Positions 31,520-40,437 of a stretch of DNA of 64,000 nucleotides are shown here, piece by piece (position 1 is the stretch's first letter; every line of letters begins with the position of its first letter). The DNA lies in assembly GCF_013249065.1 (NCBI RefSeq), contig NZ_JABRWQ010000004.1, positions 62,001 through 126,000 on the forward strand, in the 5' to 3' direction. Under the pieces are notes generated by a model that was given only the letters and a program-made list of their open reading frames with translations, made no database searches and was not told the DNA's origin. This DNA comes from Winogradskyella litoriviva. Lineage in GTDB: Bacteria > Bacteroidota > Bacteroidia > Flavobacteriales > Flavobacteriaceae. The translations under genes were made by a program, and so were the position numbers.

Positions 31520-33430
31520 TTATAGATGGGTTAAAACTATGGATTGTTTGTTGGCTTTATTTAAGGCTTTTATAAAATGATTCCAGTCCTCGATATCTAT
31601 GACTTCAATTTTCAATGTATTTATTGTAATGTGTTTTTCAATCTCTAGTATTTTAGAGTCCTGAGATAGTTTATATTGTATTTTAAAATTAAAATATGGA
31701 TGATTAAAATTAGAATTTTCAGGAATGGTAATATCTGCATAATCACCTGAAATGTTAAGTTTTGTGATAAAAGATTTTTTGTATTTATGATTGATTTTTT
31801 TATCAAAATCCTTCTCTTCGTTCTTTACAATTTCAGATAATAAATTAAAATCTAAATGAGGTTTTAGGTAAATATTATTTTCTATTTTTTTAATGTAACG
31901 TTCAGTTTCTGAACTAAATTCAATTAAAAGCGTATCGTCAGCAAGTTCAAGATTTTTATATTTTATATCTTTTATATGAGTCCTTTTTTTGCCGAATTTA
32001 AGTGCTGATTCTAAAAAGCTAATATCATCATTATCTTTTCTTTCTAATTTATGATGCATATGTAGTTTTTCAAAACCTGTTAATTCAACTTTATGATTTC
32101 CTATTAAAGTTGTGTTACTAAGCTCTAGTTCAGAAAAAATGGTCGATGTGTTTTGAGATGCAGGTACTTCTGGTACTTTTATTATTTTAAACTCTGTTTC
32201 ACTCAATCCAATGAGTGCTTCTTTTCCTTGTATAGAAGGTGAAGGGAAACCGTAACCTAAATATTTAGCAGTTGCATCTAAGAAGGTGTAATTATCATTA
32301 ATTTTTACAGCAGTAATCATATGATTATCTGTTATAGGAGTAGGTACATCAGTGTAAGAATATGGTTTTTTACGTGTACCAATCCAAGTTAAATAAGAAT
32401 TGATACCTGCATAATGCAACATTTGGTTTAATAAATTGGCCATATCCTTACAATCACCATATTTGTTGACGTAAATATTTTTAGCATCTCTTGGAATAAA
32501 ACCATTTAAACCATCTTCAAATGCGATATAATTAATTTCATTTTGAACGAAATAGTAGATTTTTTTTATTTTTTCTTCTTCAGATTCTATTCCTTTAATT
32601 AATTCTAATGATTTGTTTTTTAATTCACTTTGGTCAGTATTATTAATATTTCTAATTAAAGACCTATACCAAGAATATAAATCACTAGTATTAGAAAGAA
32701 CAGGAAAAGATTCTCCATTTATTGTGTAAGATTTGATATGTACTATAATTTGAGGAATGTAATAGATGGGTGAGAAATCATAATTTCTATTAATCTTAGG
32801 TATAGATTTTAAAGTCCATTTATAAGTAGTTATGTCACTGTCTTTTATTTCTTCGAAATTAGTATCAATATTCTCCAAATTAAAGGTTGTAAAAGCTACA
32901 TCAACATCATTTGGAAAACTAATACTTACTTCTGCCTTTTCTATAGGTACATTATCACTAATTAAAAATGACGGAAGAAAATGTGGGTCATTAATGGTTT
33001 TTTCGTAACTTAAATGTGTTATAGAGCCCTTATTTACGTTAGGAAAAGAGAAACTCTTCTTCTTCTGGTCATTATAAAATACACCTCTAACTAAAACATC
33101 TTCATCATTAAAATCACGAACAAAGCTTTTTGTTATTTTATCAGAAATATTATTTTCTGTGAAAGCAGTAATGTTTTTTATAGTATTAAACGTATTATAA
33201 TTTACACTTTCAGTAGCATGTGTTAAACGTTTATTAGTAAGATAGAAATCTTTTCTATTAACAATTTCTTTTATTGAAAGACTGCTTTTAGATTTTGTAA
33301 TACTTATATGCTTATTTAAGGATAATGTTATAACATCGTCTTCTGGATACGTAGCATTATATTCATCTAAGTTTTGTGAATAACAAAAAAAAGAAGTTAA
33401 AACCAAAAATAGTAATGAAAGAGTTTTCAA
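31520..33430 (-). CDS. DUF3857 exported protein with intact transglutaminase-like domain
   Basis: A 636-residue protein with a signal peptide ending in CYSQ, so it is exported. After a DUF3857-type domain, the transglutaminase-like core has all three catalytic residues: Cys at about 327 in KYGDCKDMANL, His near 371 in DNHMITAV and Asp near 385 in FLDATAK. Bacterial members act as cysteine peptidases or transglutaminases; the activity and substrate here are unknown. It is upstream partner of a paralogue that has lost the triad. Confidence 0.88.
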   Translation of the reverse strand: MKTLSLLFLVLTSFFCYSQNLDEYNATYPEDDVITLSLNKHISITKSKSSLSIKEIVNRKDFYLTNKRLTHATESVNYNTFNTIKNITAFTENNISDKITKSFVRDFNDEDVLVRGVFYNDQKKKSFSFPNVNKGSITHLSYEKTINDPHFLPSFLISDNVPIEKAEVSISFPNDVDVAFTTFNLENIDTNFEEIKDSDITTYKWTLKSIPKINRNYDFSPIYYIPQIIVHIKSYTINGESFPVLSNTSDLYSWYRSLIRNINNTDQSELKNKSLELIKGIESEEEKIKKIYYFVQNEINYIAFEDGLNGFIPRDAKNIYVNKYGDCKDMANLLNQMLHYAGINSYLTWIGTRKKPYSYTDVPTPITDNHMITAVKINDNYTFLDATAKYLGYGFPSPSIQGKEALIGLSETEFKIIKVPEVPASQNTSTIFSELELSNTTLIGNHKVELTGFEKLHMHHKLERKDNDDISFLESALKFGKKRTHIKDIKYKNLELADDTLLIEFSSETERYIKKIENNIYLKPHLDFNLLSEIVKNEEKDFDKKINHKYKKSFITKLNISGDYADITIPENSNFNHPYFNFKIQYKLSQDSKILEIEKHITINTLKIEVIDIEDWNHFIKALNKANKQSIVLTHL

Positions 33431-33458
33431 TTAGTTAGTAGGTAGGGTTGAGTATTCT

Positions 33459-33466
33459 CAAATGTA
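33459..33466 (-). promoter_or_regulatory. -7 promoter element of the DUF3857 pair
   Basis: On the minus strand it reads TACATTTG, a perfect TAnnTTTG, 29 bases before the start at 33430. No -33 TTG is seen at the usual distance. Confidence 0.55.
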
Positions 33467-33577
33467 ATAAAAATCTTATTTTTTATAAAAGAAAATATAG
33501 AATAATTACAGTAAGTAGTTGTTTTTAATATATGTATCTAATTAAAAAGGTTTAACTAATTAGTTAATGATACTTAA

Positions 33578-35206
33578 TTATACCTGTAAAACGCCCATAT
33601 TAAAAGGCTTTTCAATAGGAGCGTGGTTAGCAGCTTCAATTCCCATAGAAATCCATGTTCTGGTATCTAATGGATTAATAACACCATCTGTCCAAATTCT
33701 TGAAGCGGCATAGTATGGAGATACTTGATTATCGTATCGCTGTTTTATCTTATTAAATAATTCTTCTTCTTTTTCTTTTGTAATTGTTTCGCCTTTCTTT
33801 TTAAGAGAAGCTGTTTCAATTTGTAATAGTACTTTTGCTGCAGAATTTCCACTCATTACTGCCAGTTCTGCACTTGGCCATGCAGCGATTAATCTTGGGT
33901 CGTATGCTTTGCCACACATAGCATAGTTTCCGGCTCCGTAGCTGTTTCCTATAATAATAGTGAATTTTGGCACTACAGAATTGCTCACAGCATTAACCAT
34001 TTTTGCTCCATCTTTAATTATTCCGCTATGTTCAGATTTACTGCCAACCATAAAACCTGTAACATCTTGTAAAAATACCAACGGAATCTTCTTTTGGTTA
34101 CAATTAGCAATAAAACGGGTTGCTTTATCAGCAGAATCATTGTAAATCACACCTCCAAATTGCATTTCGCCTTTTTTAGTTTTTACCAATTTTCGTTGAT
34201 TGGCAACAATACCCACTGCCCAACCTTCAATTCTGGCATAAGCTGTGATAATGGTTTTGCCGTAATCTTGCTTGTATTCATCAAATTCAGAGTTATCAAC
34301 CAGTCGCTTAATTATCTCTTTCATGTCATATTGGTCAGCTCTACTTTTTGGAAGAATACCGTAAATATCATCCGGATTCTCTTTTGGTTTTTTAGATTCA
34401 GCTCTGTTGTATCCAGCTTTATCAAAATCACCAATTTTATCAACTATAGATTTTATTTTGTCTAAAGCATCTTTATCGTCTTTAGCTTTATAATCTGTAA
34501 CTCCAGAAATTTCACAATGTGTGGTTGCACCTCCTAAGGTTTCATTATCAATAGATTCTCCAATAGCTGCTTTTACTAAATAGCTTCCGGCTAAAAATAT
34601 ACTTGCTGTTTTATCTACAATTAAGGCTTCGTCACTCATAATTGGTAAATAGGCTCCTCCAGCAACACAGCTTCCCATAACGGCTGCTATTTGGGTAATT
34701 CCCATACTACTCATTACTGCATTATTTCTAAAAATGCGCCCAAAATGTTCTTTGTCTGGAAATATCTCATCTTGCATTGGTAAAAATACACCAGCACTAT
34801 CCACCAAATAGATTATTGGTAAATGATTTTCTATAGCAATTTCTTGAGCACGTAAATTTTTCTTTCCTGTAATGGGAAACCAAGCACCTGCTTTTACAGT
34901 TGCATCATTTGCAACAACAATACATTGTTTGCCTTTTACATAACCCATTTTTACAACAACACCTCCAGACGGACAACCACCATATTGCTCATACATGCCA
35001 TCTCCTGCAAAAGCGCCAATCTCAATTGACTTAGCTTTTGAATCTAAAAGATAGTCCACACGTTCTCTAGCAGTCATCTTTCCTTTTGCCTTGTGCTTTT
35101 CTATACTTTTTTCACCACCACCTAATTTTACTTTAGCAAAACGCTTTTTTAAGTCGGAAACTAATAGCTTATTGTGATCTTCGTTTTGGTTGAATTTAAT
35201 ATCCAT
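33578..35206 (-). CDS. Acyl-CoA carboxylase beta (carboxyltransferase) subunit
   Basis: A 542-residue carboxyltransferase that moves CO2 from biotin to an acyl-CoA, such as propionyl-CoA or methylcrotonyl-CoA. Family signatures: GKMTARERVDYLLD near 42-55, GDGMYEQYGGCPSGG near 70, the oxyanion-hole glycines in SCVAGGAYLPIMSDEA near 180, and the C-terminal FLQDVTGFMVG and GNSYGAGNYAMCG. The biotin-bearing alpha subunit is not in this window. The extended, single-chain form and C-terminus look more like methylcrotonyl-CoA carboxylase than acetyl-CoA carboxylase; I am not sure of the substrate. Confidence 0.92.
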   Translation of the reverse strand: MDIKFNQNEDHNKLLVSDLKKRFAKVKLGGGEKSIEKHKAKGKMTARERVDYLLDSKAKSIEIGAFAGDGMYEQYGGCPSGGVVVKMGYVKGKQCIVVANDATVKAGAWFPITGKKNLRAQEIAIENHLPIIYLVDSAGVFLPMQDEIFPDKEHFGRIFRNNAVMSSMGITQIAAVMGSCVAGGAYLPIMSDEALIVDKTASIFLAGSYLVKAAIGESIDNETLGGATTHCEISGVTDYKAKDDKDALDKIKSIVDKIGDFDKAGYNRAESKKPKENPDDIYGILPKSRADQYDMKEIIKRLVDNSEFDEYKQDYGKTIITAYARIEGWAVGIVANQRKLVKTKKGEMQFGGVIYNDSADKATRFIANCNQKKIPLVFLQDVTGFMVGSKSEHSGIIKDGAKMVNAVSNSVVPKFTIIIGNSYGAGNYAMCGKAYDPRLIAAWPSAELAVMSGNSAAKVLLQIETASLKKKGETITKEKEEELFNKIKQRYDNQVSPYYAASRIWTDGVINPLDTRTWISMGIEAANHAPIEKPFNMGVLQV

Positions 35207-35287
35207 TAATAGAGATTTGTTTTGTACGAATTTACAAAACGAAACTATTTTTGGAAAGCTAATGTTTTGTTAAAAAATATTACATGG

Positions 35288-35330
35288 AAATATATTCCTA
35301 GGTAAATAAATATATTTTGTTATATATTTG
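35288..35330 (+). promoter_or_regulatory. Promoter and candidate MarR operator of the redox module
   Basis: The -7 element TATATTTG (35323-35330) is a perfect consensus, 25 bases before the DoxX start. Two direct copies of AAATATATT (35288-35296 and 35308-35316), spaced 20 bases, lie just upstream; the first is within an imperfect palindrome GGAAATATATTCC. This suits a MarR-type regulator, one of which is encoded in the same gene set. Confidence 0.5.
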
Positions 35331-35354
35331 CAGTCTAATTAAATTACAAATAGA

Positions 35355-35711
35355 ATGAAAAGAGATAAAATTATTTTTTATGTTGCCACAGGTTTATTGA
35401 CATTATTAATATTGTTTTCAGTAAACATGTATTTTTTTAAGCACGATATGGTGTCGGAAATGTTTAAAGGTTTTGGATATCCATCGTATATTATTTACCC
35501 TTATGCAGTTGCCAAGTTATTAGGTTTATTTGCGCTTTGGTATCCAAAGTTTAAAACCATTAAGGAATGGGCATATGCTGGATTCTTTTTTGCATTTATT
35601 CTTGCCTTTTTCGCACATTATATGATTGGAGATGGAGGACAAATGGCAGCATTAGTAGCATTAATACTTTTAATCGTTTCTTATATATTTAACAAAAAAT
35701 CACAAAAGTAG
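35355..35711 (+). CDS. DoxX family membrane protein
   Basis: A 118-residue inner-membrane protein with four hydrophobic helices (about 8-28, 46-64, 72-90 and 94-112). The segment FGYPSYIIYPYAVAKLLGLFALW is typical of DoxX/DoxX-like proteins, which associate with redox enzymes and oxidative stress. One base separates it from the flavin reductase gene, so the two are co-transcribed. Confidence 0.85.
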   Translation: MKRDKIIFYVATGLLTLLILFSVNMYFFKHDMVSEMFKGFGYPSYIIYPYAVAKLLGLFALWYPKFKTIKEWAYAGFFFAFILAFFAHYMIGDGGQMAALVALILLIVSYIFNKKSQK

Positions 35712-35712
35712 T

Positions 35713-36243
35713 ATGAAAAATATTATAGCATTTGCAGGAAGTAATAGTAAGCAATCCATAAATAAACAACTCGCTAGTTATGCTGCTAGCTTAGTAGATA
35801 ATGCAAAAACAGAGGTTCTGGATCTTAATGATTATAATTTGCCACAGTATAGTGTAGATTTTGAGCAAGAAAATGGTTTTCCGGAAAATGCTAAGCGTTT
35901 TGTAGAAGCCATTAAAAATGCAGACGGAATTATAATTTCTTTAGCAGAACATAATGGTGCCTATACATCTGTATTTAAAAACTTATTTGACTGGATGTCT
36001 CGAGTAGAGCAAAAGACATTTCAAAATAAACCAATGTTATTAATGGCAACTTCTCCTGGAGCTAGAGGAGGTGCTTCTGTTTTAGCTATTGCAAAAGACA
36101 GATTTCCGAGACATGATGCTGATATTGTTAGTGAATTTTCATTACCATCTTTTTTTGAGAACTTTTCAGAAGGAAAAATTAGTAATGATGCGTTAAATGA
36201 ACAGTTGCTAATTCAAGTTAAGCAATTTGAAAACGCATTATAG
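35713..36243 (+). CDS. NADPH-dependent FMN reductase family protein
   Basis: A 176-residue flavodoxin-like oxidoreductase. The phosphate-binding loop is AFAGSNSKQSINKQLA at 5-20; SLAEHNGAYTSVFKNLFDWMSR near 76-97 and the GARGGASVLA stretch near 116-125 are family signatures of the NAD(P)H:quinone/azo reductase group. It likely reduces quinones or other electrophiles with a bound FMN. It sits between DoxX and a MarR regulator, which supports a role in quinone or electrophile stress. Confidence 0.9.
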   Translation: MKNIIAFAGSNSKQSINKQLASYAASLVDNAKTEVLDLNDYNLPQYSVDFEQENGFPENAKRFVEAIKNADGIIISLAEHNGAYTSVFKNLFDWMSRVEQKTFQNKPMLLMATSPGARGGASVLAIAKDRFPRHDADIVSEFSLPSFFENFSEGKISNDALNEQLLIQVKQFENAL

Positions 36244-36300
36244 GTTTTAGTATTATTAAGCGTGTAATATAAAAGCAAGTAGATAATTAAAAAGTAATAA

Positions 36301-36738
36301 ATGGGCGATTTTTCTAAAGATATCAATTCAACTTTTCCTAATCAAAAGGTTAAGGCCATGTTGAACATTATGTTCACAGCAAATTGGATTAATAGTTACC
36401 AAACTTCATTTTTTAAACCTTTTAAAATTTCGTCACAGCAATATAATATTCTCCGAATTTTAAAAGGAGCAGGAGAGCCTTTAAAAGTTCAAACTATAAA
36501 AGAGCGAATGATAGAAAGGTCGCCTAATGCAACACGTTTAATGGATAAACTCTGTTCAAAAAACTTAATAGAGCGTATTTCTTGTCCAGGAGATAGACGC
36601 GTCGTTCATATAAAAATTACGGAAGAAGGATTAAACCTATTACACGATATCTCTAAAGCAGATAAGAAAGATTTATTAGGGAATTTAACCGAAGAGGAGG
36701 CGGCTCAGTTAAGTAACTTATTAGATAAGGTAAGATGA
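36301..36738 (+). CDS. MarR family transcriptional regulator
   Basis: A 145-residue winged-helix dimeric regulator. The recognition region is LKVQTIKERMIERSPNATRLMDKLCSKNLIER (in two parts, helix then wing), followed by the wing CPGDRRVVHIKITEEG and a C-terminal dimer helix. It lies within the DoxX/flavin reductase/pirin set and probably represses it, with release by oxidants or aromatic ligands. A single Cys (CSKN) and CPGD are candidate redox sensors, which is inference. Confidence 0.92.
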   Translation: MGDFSKDINSTFPNQKVKAMLNIMFTANWINSYQTSFFKPFKISSQQYNILRILKGAGEPLKVQTIKERMIERSPNATRLMDKLCSKNLIERISCPGDRRVVHIKITEEGLNLLHDISKADKKDLLGNLTEEEAAQLSNLLDKVR

Positions 36739-36800
36739 ACTAAATCTTTAAATTAGGTTAGGTTAAATACATTTTATTAGAACCAAAAATCACTTTAAAA

Positions 36801-37526
36801 ATGAAGAAAGTAATTCATAAAGCAGAGAGCAGAGGGGTTGCTAATCATGGATGGTTACAAGCTAATCATTCTTTTAGTTTTGCTAATTGGTATAGTCCTG
36901 AAAAATTACATTTTGGTGCGTTAAGAGTATTAAATGATGATATTATTGCTCCGAAAATGGGTTTTGGGACACATCCACATGACAATATGGAGATTATCAC
37001 AATTCCTTTAAAAGGAATCTTAAAACATCGTGATAATATGTATAACGATTGGCAAGCCGTTATGCCAGGAGAAGTACAAGTAATGTCTGCAGGAACAGGA
37101 GTTCAGCATTCTGAAATTAATGGTTCTGTTGAAGAGCATTTAAGTTTGTTTCAAATTTGGATTATTCCTGAAAAGCGAAATGTTCAACCTCGTTATAGTC
37201 AAAAAATGTTTAAAGCTGAAAATAGAAGAGGAAAGCTTCAAACTTTAGTAACATCATTTAAAAATGAAGATAAAGAAAGTTTAAAAATTCATCAAGATGT
37301 AAAACTTTCAAGAATTGATTTAGCTGCAGATGAAGAATTCACATACGATTTAAAAGGTGAAACTCATGGTGTTTATTTAATGATTATTTCAGGCGAAATT
37401 AATTTTGAAAATGAAGATTTAAAAATGAGAGATGCCATTGGTATTTCAGAAATAAATAGCTTTCAACTTAAATCAAAAACAGATACAGAGCTATTATTTA
37501 TTGAGGTTCCTATGATAAAATTATAG
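36801..37526 (+). CDS. Pirin family protein
   Basis: A 241-residue double-cupin protein. The N-terminal cupin has the metal site in GFGTHPHDNMEIITI (near 54-68) with a further His in GTGVQHSEING near 96. Family members are iron proteins, and some cleave quercetin or other phenols. The gene follows MarR by 62 bases and shares the redox theme. It ends at a terminator. Confidence 0.92.
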   Translation: MKKVIHKAESRGVANHGWLQANHSFSFANWYSPEKLHFGALRVLNDDIIAPKMGFGTHPHDNMEIITIPLKGILKHRDNMYNDWQAVMPGEVQVMSAGTGVQHSEINGSVEEHLSLFQIWIIPEKRNVQPRYSQKMFKAENRRGKLQTLVTSFKNEDKESLKIHQDVKLSRIDLAADEEFTYDLKGETHGVYLMIISGEINFENEDLKMRDAIGISEINSFQLKSKTDTELLFIEVPMIKL

Positions 37527-37548
37527 TTTTCAATAGTATTTATAGTAG

Positions 37549-37576
37549 AAGCATCACAAAACGTGATGCTTTTTTT
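37549..37576 (+). terminator. Terminator after the pirin gene
   Basis: Hairpin AAGCATCAC / GTGATGCTT with a four-base loop, then a run of T. It closes the DoxX-to-pirin gene set. Confidence 0.88.
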
Positions 37577-37627
37577 ATTTAAAATACGATATTTGTAATT
37601 CAACTAACTAAATTAAAAGAATAGAAT

Positions 37628-37810
37628 ATGGCGATGAATAAAAACACGGTACTATCTTGGGCAACCTGGATAATGATATTTGTAGGATGTGGTTTAATAG
37701 CACTTGGCGCATTTAGATATGACGACGTAGCAGGTTGGGGATTTGCAGCTGTTGGTGGTGGATTTTTCTGTATCGCTTGGGTTTTTAATGCTCTTAAGGG
37801 ACGTGTTTAA
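37628..37810 (+). CDS. Small membrane protein upstream of ettA
   Basis: A 60-residue protein with two hydrophobic helices (about 10-28 and 33-54) around a short polar turn FRYDDVAG. It has Gly-rich packing (GWGFAAVGGGFFCIAW). The same kind of protein is found beside ettA in other Flavobacteriia as I recall, so the link may be conserved. Function unknown. Confidence 0.8.
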   Translation: MAMNKNTVLSWATWIMIFVGCGLIALGAFRYDDVAGWGFAAVGGGFFCIAWVFNALKGRV

Positions 37811-37858
37811 TAGATTTAAACAACTTTTAACTAAAAATAAACTTTATAAATTAATAAA

Positions 37859-39550
37859 ATGAGTGACGATAAAAAAGTAATTTTTGCGATGTCTGGTCTT
37901 ACAAAGACTTTTTCTGGAGCAAACACACCTGTTTTAAAAAATATATATTTAAGCTTCTTTTATGGTGCTAAAATTGGAATTCTAGGTTTAAATGGGTCTG
38001 GTAAGTCTACCTTATTAAAGATTATTGCAGGTGTTGACAAAAACTATCAAGGCGATGTGGTATTTCAACCAGGTTATACGGTTGGTTATTTAGAGCAAGA
38101 GCCACAACTAGATGACGATAAAACAGTAATGGAAGTAGTGCGAGAAGGTGCTGCAGAAACTGTTGCAATTCTTGATGAGTATAATAGTATTAATGACCAA
38201 TTTGGTTTAGAGGAAGTGTATAGCGATGCAGATAAGATGGAAAAGCTTATGAATCGCCAAGCTGAATTACAAGATCAGATAGATGCAGCAAATGCTTGGG
38301 AGTTAGATACAAAGCTAGAAATCGCAATGGATGCTTTGCGCACGCCAGATGGTGATAAAAAGATAGGCGTTCTTTCTGGAGGTGAACGTAGACGTGTAGC
38401 TCTCTGTCGTTTGTTATTACAAGAACCAGATGTATTATTATTAGATGAGCCAACTAACCACTTAGATGCAGAATCTGTACATTGGTTAGAACACCATTTA
38501 GCACAATATAAAGGAACGGTAATCGCTGTAACACACGATAGGTATTTCTTAGATAATGTGGCAGGTTGGATACTAGAACTCGATAGAGGTGAGGGTATTC
38601 CATGGAAAGGCAACTACTCATCTTGGTTAGACCAGAAGTCTAAGCGTATGGCTCAAGAAAGTAAAACAGCTTCTAAACGTCAAAAAACATTAGAACGAGA
38701 GCTAGATTGGGTACGTCAAGGCGCAAAAGGAAGACAAACCAAGCAAAAAGCGCGTTTAAAGAATTACGATAAATTAATGAGTCAAGATCAAAAACAACTT
38801 GACGAGAAGTTAGAAATCTATATACCAAATGGTCCACGTTTAGGAACCAATGTGATTGAAGCTATTGGAGTAGCTAAAGGTTACGAGGATAAATTATTAT
38901 ACGACAATTTAAATTTCAATCTTCCTCAAGCAGGAATTGTAGGTGTTATTGGACCAAATGGTGCTGGTAAAACAACAATTTTTAGAATGATAATGGGTGA
39001 AGAAAAACCTGATAAAGGAGAATTTAAGGTAGGAGAGACTGCTAAGATTGCTTATGTAGATCAAAAGCATTCTAATATTGACCCAGAAAAAACAATTTGG
39101 CAGAACTTTAGCGACGAGCAAGAGTTAGTAATGATGGGAGGAAGAGAAGTAAATTCTAGAGCTTATTTAAGCCGATTTAATTTCTCTGGAGGTGAGCAAA
39201 ATAAAAAGGTTAAATTATTGTCTGGTGGAGAACGTAACCGTTTACATTTAGCAATGACACTTAAAGAAGAAGGTAATGTATTACTTTTAGATGAGCCTAC
39301 TAACGATTTAGATGTTAATACGTTAAGAGCTTTAGAGGAAGGGTTAGAAAACTTTGCAGGTTGTGCAGTGGTGATTAGTCACGATAGATGGTTCTTGGAT
39401 CGTATATGTACGCATATTTTAGCTTTTGAAGGTGACTCTCAAGTCTATTTCTTTGAAGGTGGATTTAGTGAATACGAAGAAAATAAGAAGAAACGTTTAG
39501 GTGGAGATTTGATGCCAAAACGAATTAAGTATAGAAAGTTAGTAAGATAA
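37859..39550 (+). CDS. ettA: Energy-dependent translational throttle protein EttA (ABC-F)
   Basis: A 563-residue ribosome-associated ABC-F ATPase that senses the ATP/ADP ratio at the E site and gates the first translation steps. Two ABC domains are present: Walker A GLNGSGKST with signature LSGGERRR and Walker B LLLDEPTNHLD, and Walker A GPNGAGKT with LSGGERNR and LLLDEPTNDLD. The linker (about 240-325) has the P-site tRNA-interaction region ERELDWVRQGAKGRQTKQKAR typical of EttA. No membrane segment is present. It ends at a terminator. Confidence 0.96.
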   Translation: MSDDKKVIFAMSGLTKTFSGANTPVLKNIYLSFFYGAKIGILGLNGSGKSTLLKIIAGVDKNYQGDVVFQPGYTVGYLEQEPQLDDDKTVMEVVREGAAETVAILDEYNSINDQFGLEEVYSDADKMEKLMNRQAELQDQIDAANAWELDTKLEIAMDALRTPDGDKKIGVLSGGERRRVALCRLLLQEPDVLLLDEPTNHLDAESVHWLEHHLAQYKGTVIAVTHDRYFLDNVAGWILELDRGEGIPWKGNYSSWLDQKSKRMAQESKTASKRQKTLERELDWVRQGAKGRQTKQKARLKNYDKLMSQDQKQLDEKLEIYIPNGPRLGTNVIEAIGVAKGYEDKLLYDNLNFNLPQAGIVGVIGPNGAGKTTIFRMIMGEEKPDKGEFKVGETAKIAYVDQKHSNIDPEKTIWQNFSDEQELVMMGGREVNSRAYLSRFNFSGGEQNKKVKLLSGGERNRLHLAMTLKEEGNVLLLDEPTNDLDVNTLRALEEGLENFAGCAVVISHDRWFLDRICTHILAFEGDSQVYFFEGGFSEYEENKKKRLGGDLMPKRIKYRKLVR

Positions 39551-39576
39551 ATCTACAGAACATCAGAGCAAATAGA

Positions 39577-39603
39577 GAAAGCCAGCAATTGCTGGCTTTT
39601 TTA
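39577..39603. terminator. Bidirectional terminator after ettA
   Basis: A nearly perfect palindrome AAAGCCAGCAATTGCTGGCTTT with A/T runs. It closes ettA and also lies at the 3' end of the small minus-strand gene that stops at 39601. Confidence 0.85.
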
Positions 39604-39792
39604 TTTATTATAAATATGGTTATTATCTATATAATAATTGTTTTCTATCTCTAATTCTTTAAAATTAGCGTTAAATTTCTCTATTTCTTCATTTATAGAC
39701 GCATCGTGCTCATGAGCGTATATATCAGGTTTCATAAAAAGGATAAATATTGTAAAAAAAATGAAGAACGGAATTAATATTAAAAAGGCCAT
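39601..39792 (-). CDS. Small membrane protein
   Basis: A protein of about 63 residues of unknown function, with one hydrophobic helix (AFLILIPFFIFFTIFILFM) then an acidic tail containing HEHDASINEEIEKF. I chose ATG at 39792; a TTG three codons upstream is also in frame. It follows a second small membrane gene directly. Short ORFs of this kind can be spurious, but hydrophobic segment, co-direction and spacing support it. Confidence 0.55.
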   Translation of the reverse strand: MAFLILIPFFIFFTIFILFMKPDIYAHEHDASINEEIEKFNANFKELEIENNYYIDNNHIYNK

Positions 39793-39801
39793 AGTCTTCA
39801 A

Positions 39802-40026
39802 TTAATTATCACCATAAAGATGACCACTAGGTGTTTCTTCTGTAGAGTCTTCGTAATCCTTAAATGCATTAGTTTGCATAAGTTTTTTGTTTTCTGCTTT
39901 TAGCTTGTACATTTTTACAATAGCAATAGAAATAAGTACAAGAAAAACAGTGGCTACTGAAATTAATATCATAGTTAGTTGTGTCGTAGTCACTATCAGC
40001 GCCTTAGTAAGTAGAATTTTATACAT
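39802..40026 (-). CDS. Small single-pass membrane protein
   Basis: A 74-residue protein of unknown function. A hydrophobic helix (ILISVATVFLVLISIAIVKMY) is followed by a basic-to-acidic tail (KLKAENKK ... STEETPSGHLYGDN). An internal ATG at 39972 could be the true start and would give a cleaner N-terminus. Its stop codon is only 9 bases from the ATG of the next small gene, so the two form a pair. Confidence 0.55.
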   Translation of the reverse strand: MYKILLTKALIVTTTQLTMILISVATVFLVLISIAIVKMYKLKAENKKLMQTNAFKDYEDSTEETPSGHLYGDN

Positions 40027-40437
40027 ACGTTTTGATGTAGAATTGGGGTTCTAGACCGCTAAGATAAAGAAAATATTATTTTTAAATCTTTAATTTTAAA
40101 CTTTTTACATTAAAAAAATGATGATTTCGACGTTTAAATGTGATTTAATTCCGATAAACAGCAGTGTTTTTAGGGGTTTTCGGGATTTTAATTGCTAGTT
40201 TTAAAACTCATAATTTAACGTTTAAATTGTGTATGAATGGGTTAAATCTTATATATTCTATTTAAACGATGAATTTTCTATAGTTATTTAACGTTTGTCT
40301 TAAAATAATTTGAAAAAAAACTGTAACATTTTTTAAAATACATCTACCTATATTTTTGTAGGTAAAGTTTTTATAGTCCTAAAAAATTACCGAAATTGTT
40401 AACCTTAAATTGTTCAACTTAATAATACTACACAAAT
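40027..40437 (+). promoter_or_regulatory. 411-bp regulatory leader of the AAA+ gene set
   Basis: There is no coding frame here. A CGTTTAAAT motif occurs at 40131-40139 and 40219-40227, inverted at 40260-40268, and partly (ACGTTTG) at 40291-40297. The -7 element TATTTTTG (40351-40358) fits TAnnTTTG and is bracketed exactly by an inverted repeat TACCTA (40345-40350) and TAGGTA (40359-40364). The start codon at 40438 is about 80 bases downstream, leaving a 5' leader. Together these look like a regulated promoter. Confidence 0.55.

Noticed and set aside
37588-37595. GATATTTG as a promoter of the small gene at 37628
   Set aside because: It differs at the first base of TAnnTTTG, has no -33 partner, and the gap is only 50 bases after a terminator; recorded as weak only.
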